From positions 1-7,043 of the forward strand of contig JBEKEI010000208.1 of assembly GCA_050013915.1 (NCBI GenBank): a DNA stretch of 7,043 bases. Direction: 5' to 3'. Under the pieces are notes generated by a model, which did no database searches, had not been told where the DNA came from, and worked only from the letters and a program-made list of their open reading frames with translations. Numbering within the stretch: position 1 is the stretch's first letter; each line of letters starts with the position of its first letter. This document shows, piece by piece, positions 5,323 through 7,043 of this stretch. A program made the position numbers and the translations under genes. This DNA is from Roseiarcus sp050013915. Its GTDB lineage: Bacteria; Pseudomonadota; Alphaproteobacteria; Rhizobiales; Beijerinckiaceae.

Positions 5323-6567
5323 ATGGACAGAGCAGCCCGACCGCGCCGGCCGATGATCGCCCCGCTGCGGTGGATGTCCGTCTGGGGACCCGGCCTGCTC
5401 GTCATGCTGGCCGACACCGACGCTGGCAATGTCGTCACCGGCGCCGAGGCGGGCGCGCAATGGGGCTACCGGCTGCTGCCGCTGCTGCTGCTGCTGATTC
5501 CGATGCTGACGATGGTCCAGGAGCTGACGGTGCGGCTCGGGCTCCATACCGGGCGCGGCTACGGCGAACTCGTCCGCGAAAGGTTCGGCGCGCCATGGGC
5601 CTGGCTGTCGACGCTGGCGCTCGCGGCGGCGACGATCGGCTCGCTGGTCACCGAATTCACCGGCGTGGCGGGAATCGGCGAGCTCTATGGATTGTCGCGC
5701 GCGGTCAGCCTGCCCGTCGCCGCCGCCGCGCTGCTCGCCGTGGTCGCGACCGGCTCCTACCGGCGCGTCGAGCGCGCCGCGATCCTCATCGGCCTGTTCG
5801 AACTCGCTTTCTTTGCGGTCGCCTGGGCCGCCCACCCTGATCTGGCGACCATGGCCAGCGATGTGGCCGACCTGCCGTTGCGCAACCACGAATTCCTCTA
5901 TCTGGCCGCGGCGGTGATCGGGGCGACCTTCAACCCCTGGATGATCTTCTATCAACAGTCCGCCATCGCGGAGAAAGGCCTCGGCCCCGGCGATCTCACG
6001 GCGGCTCGCTGGGATACGGCGGTCGGCGCGGCGCTGACCCAAGGCCTGACCGGCGCCGTGCTGGTCGCGGCGGCCGCCACGCTCGTCCCGGGCGGGGCGC
6101 CGGCGTCGCTGACGAGCGTCGGCGAGATCAGCCGCGCGCTGTCGCCGCTGCTGGGCGAGCAGGCCGGGCGCCTCGTGTTCAGCGCCGGGGTGCTGGGCGC
6201 GTCGCTCGTCGCCGCCATCGTCGCCTCGCTGGCGCTCGCCTGGGGCGTCGGCGAGGTCGCCGGCTATCGGCGCTCCCTCGAGAACCGGCCGTTCGCGGCC
6301 AGATGGTTCTACGGCGCCTATGCGGCCTGCGTCGTCGGCGCGGCGACGCTGGTCGGCTTCGCATCCGACCTCGTTTGGCTCAATATCGCCGCGCAGGTTC
6401 TCAACGCCTTCCTCCTGCCGCTGGTCATCGGCCTGCTCGTCGCCCTCGCGGTCACGGCGCTGCCGGACCCGCTGCGGCCGCGCGGGCCGTACCTGCGGAC
6501 GCTGATCGGCGTCTGCGCGGTCGTCATCGCGCTCGGGCTCTACGGCGGCGTCGCCGGGCTGTTCTAG
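5323..6567 (+). CDS. Divergent Nramp-family metal-ion transporter (DAGN/TM6-Asn type)
   Basis: This 414-residue membrane protein starts at ATG 5323, with a weak AGAGA upstream. The frame extends back to a TTG at 5269, but that start has no ribosome-binding site. About 11 hydrophobic segments are present. TM1 has GPGLLVMLADTDAGNVVTGA (22-41): the Asp (33) and Asn (36) of the Nramp DPGN motif are kept, with Pro changed to Ala and an extra Asp at 31. TM6 has GATFNPWMIFYQQSAIAEKG (200-219), where Asn204 replaces the canonical metal-binding Met and Trp replaces His. A QELTVRLGLHTGRGYGEL loop follows TM2. It shares PWMIF(F/Y)QQSA and the QE(M/L)TVRLG loop with the leftward protein but differs at the binding-site positions, so the two are distant paralogs, not a recent duplication. 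It probably moves a divalent cation, with Mg2+, Mn2+ or another ion possible. The stop is at 6565-6567. Confidence 0.92.
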   Translation: MDRAARPRRPMIAPLRWMSVWGPGLLVMLADTDAGNVVTGAEAGAQWGYRLLPLLLLLIPMLTMVQELTVRLGLHTGRGYGELVRERFGAPWAWLSTLALAAATIGSLVTEFTGVAGIGELYGLSRAVSLPVAAAALLAVVATGSYRRVERAAILIGLFELAFFAVAWAAHPDLATMASDVADLPLRNHEFLYLAAAVIGATFNPWMIFYQQSAIAEKGLGPGDLTAARWDTAVGAALTQGLTGAVLVAAAATLVPGGAPASLTSVGEISRALSPLLGEQAGRLVFSAGVLGASLVAAIVASLALAWGVGEVAGYRRSLENRPFAARWFYGAYAACVVGAATLVGFASDLVWLNIAAQVLNAFLLPLVIGLLVALAVTALPDPLRPRGPYLRTLIGVCAVVIALGLYGGVAGLF

Positions 6568-6980
6568 ACGAGGATTCGCGGCCGAGTCAGCGGAGCCAGC
6601 CTGCCGTCGCGGCTGAAGCCGGCTCGGCGTGCGGCGCGGCGGATCGGCTGGCCGGCCGATCTCGACGCCTGCCGCCGCGCGCGCGCTGAATCGCGGCGGC
6701 GTCGATCCCGCGCGAGTCCGCGCTGCCGGTTTGGCCGGCGCTGTTTTCGACGACCCGGCCGCCAACGTCCGGGACGTTGAGGCGGCATTGCGCCGGCGGG
6801 CCCGCCGCCGAGCCGCCGTCGAGCGGCTGCGCCGCGCCGCCACTCCAGCTCCGACGCCTTCATCGCCGGGGGTGACTAGCGTGTCGTCGGCGCGGCGTCT
6901 GGCGTCCCGGCGGGAGAAAGCTCACGTTCAAGCCGCCGGTCGTCATTGCGAGCGGAGCCCGGGACGTAGTGTAAAAAAGA
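6568..6980. other. GC-rich region without a confident gene
   Basis: About 410 bp follow the rightward Nramp gene. A GATCGGC-TGGCCG-GCCGATC stem-loop (6642-6661) lies about 75 bp after the stop but has no T-run, so terminator activity is uncertain. Two perfect palindromes, AACGTCC-G-GGACGTT (6764-6778) and a 14-bp GC palindrome (6794-6807), are present. Open frames exist on both strands, but none has a start with a ribosome-binding site or a recognisable family. One plus frame shows weak coding character and is listed separately. Confidence 0.5.
6941..6957 (+). repeat. Partial match to a dispersed CGTCATTGCGAGCG-type intergenic repeat
   Basis: The sequence CGTCATTGCGAGCGGAG matches the first half of a repeat found between genes in many alphaproteobacterial genomes, commonly continuing as GCAGCGAAGCAATCCAG. 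Here the match breaks after AGCGGAGC. Only one copy is in the window, so the assignment depends on memory of other genomes. Confidence 0.35.
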
Positions 6981-6987
6981 AATGTGA

Positions 6988-7006
6988 GAATATTATTGCG
7001 ATATTC
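6988..7006. promoter_or_regulatory. AT-rich inverted repeat at the -35 of the end-of-window promoter
   Basis: GAATAT-TATTGCG-ATATTC has 6-bp arms around a 7-base centre in an otherwise GC-rich region and overlaps the -35 of the promoter described next. That position fits an operator. No specific regulator can be assigned from sequence alone. Confidence 0.35.
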
Positions 7007-7024
7007 AGAATGATCGGCTATGCT
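6996..7024 (+). promoter_or_regulatory. Predicted sigma70-type promoter reading out of the window
   Basis: TTGCGA (6996-7001) and TATGCT (7019-7024) are separated by exactly 17 bases and each matches four of six consensus bases. The abrupt AT-rich patch from about 6968 supports a promoter. The transcript would begin near 7031 and serve a gene beyond the window. Confidence 0.5.
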
Positions 7025-7043
7025 CCCACCATTCGCCCCCCGG

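Larger units (their letters stand above)
6617..7043 (+). pseudogene. Possible decayed or partial coding remnant of unknown family
   Basis: One plus-strand frame stays open from 6617 to the window end. Around 6686-6840 it encodes a protein-like segment containing GGVDPARVRAAGLAGAVFDD and DVEAALRRRARR. Over these codons the second position is the least GC-rich, as in real genes, but the third position is less GC-rich than in the flanking genes. Just upstream, a different frame gives LPSRLKPARRAARRIGWPAD, which could be the same gene before a frameshift. There is no ribosome-binding site, and downstream the frame runs into an AT-rich promoter-like tail. I cannot name a family; chance openness in GC-rich DNA is the main alternative. 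Confidence 0.25.

Noticed and set aside
5280..6627. A 13-bp direct repeat GAAGCCGGCTCGG at 5280-5292 and 6615-6627 flanking the rightward Nramp gene
   Set aside because: In 7 kb of about 70% GC sequence, a couple of 13-base repeats are expected by chance; there is no transposase, inverted terminal repeat or target-site structure.
6764..6807. Perfect palindromes AACGTCC-G-GGACGTT and a 14-bp GC palindrome
   Set aside because: They lack a promoter context, and GC-only palindromes are frequent at this base composition; kept only as a note in the region description.
5152..6843. A 563-codon open frame antisense to the rightward Nramp gene
   Set aside because: Its product is Arg/Gln/Asp-rich with low-complexity stretches and no family features, typical of the antisense of a GC-rich membrane-protein gene; the plus strand carries a clear Nramp.
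1..7043. CRISPR arrays, tRNA or rRNA genes, insertion sequences
   Set aside because: No regularly spaced repeats, cloverleaf-like sequences, rRNA motifs or transposase-like proteins were seen on either strand.

Overview
The window is a very GC-rich (about 70%) bacterial chromosome segment. Its tight ATGA-coupled operon, GC-biased third codon positions, TTGACA-type promoter and protein families suggest an alphaproteobacterium, possibly a sphingomonad or a member of Rhizobiales. No ribosomal or other decisive taxonomic marker is present, so the lineage is an inference.

Region 1 (1-2963, plus strand) is the 3' part of a probable catabolic operon. It starts inside a gene resembling the C-terminus of the iron-sulfur flavoprotein 6-hydroxynicotinate reductase. 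Next come a UPF0280 protein (ApbE superfamily, flavin-transferase-like), two tandem 194-residue 'amino acid synthesis' (PF06684, formerly DUF1185) paralogs and a MarR-type regulator. Three of the four junctions are ATGA stop/start overlaps, so these genes are almost certainly co-transcribed. The likely theme is breakdown of an N-heteroaromatic compound such as a nicotinate-type ring. The UPF0280 protein may modify or support the flavoenzyme, and the MarR protein may sense an intermediate. Upstream genes that would settle the substrate lie outside the window.

Region 2 (3026-3490, plus) is a separate DUF1348 (NTF2/SnoaL-like fold) gene. It converges, with a 4-bp gap, on the next unit.

Region 3 (3495-6567) is a divergent pair of Nramp-family metal-ion transporters. 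The leftward Nramp gene is followed by a small membrane-protein gene whose Shine-Dalgarno sequence overlaps the Nramp stop codon. The rightward Nramp gene is a second, clearly distinct paralog. Both depart from the canonical Nramp metal site: the TM1 DPGN motif is DGPS or DAGN, and the TM6 methionine is Thr or Asn. A perfect 8-bp-arm palindrome lies between the -35 and -10 of the leftward promoter, with the TAGC-N4-GCTA layout of enterobacterial MntR boxes. This suggests metal-responsive control.

Region 4 (6568-7043) has no confident gene. It holds GC-rich sequence with one suspicious, possibly decayed open frame, a short stretch resembling a dispersed 'CGTCATTGCGAGCG' repeat, and an abrupt AT-rich tail with a good sigma70-type promoter and an inverted repeat directed out of the window.
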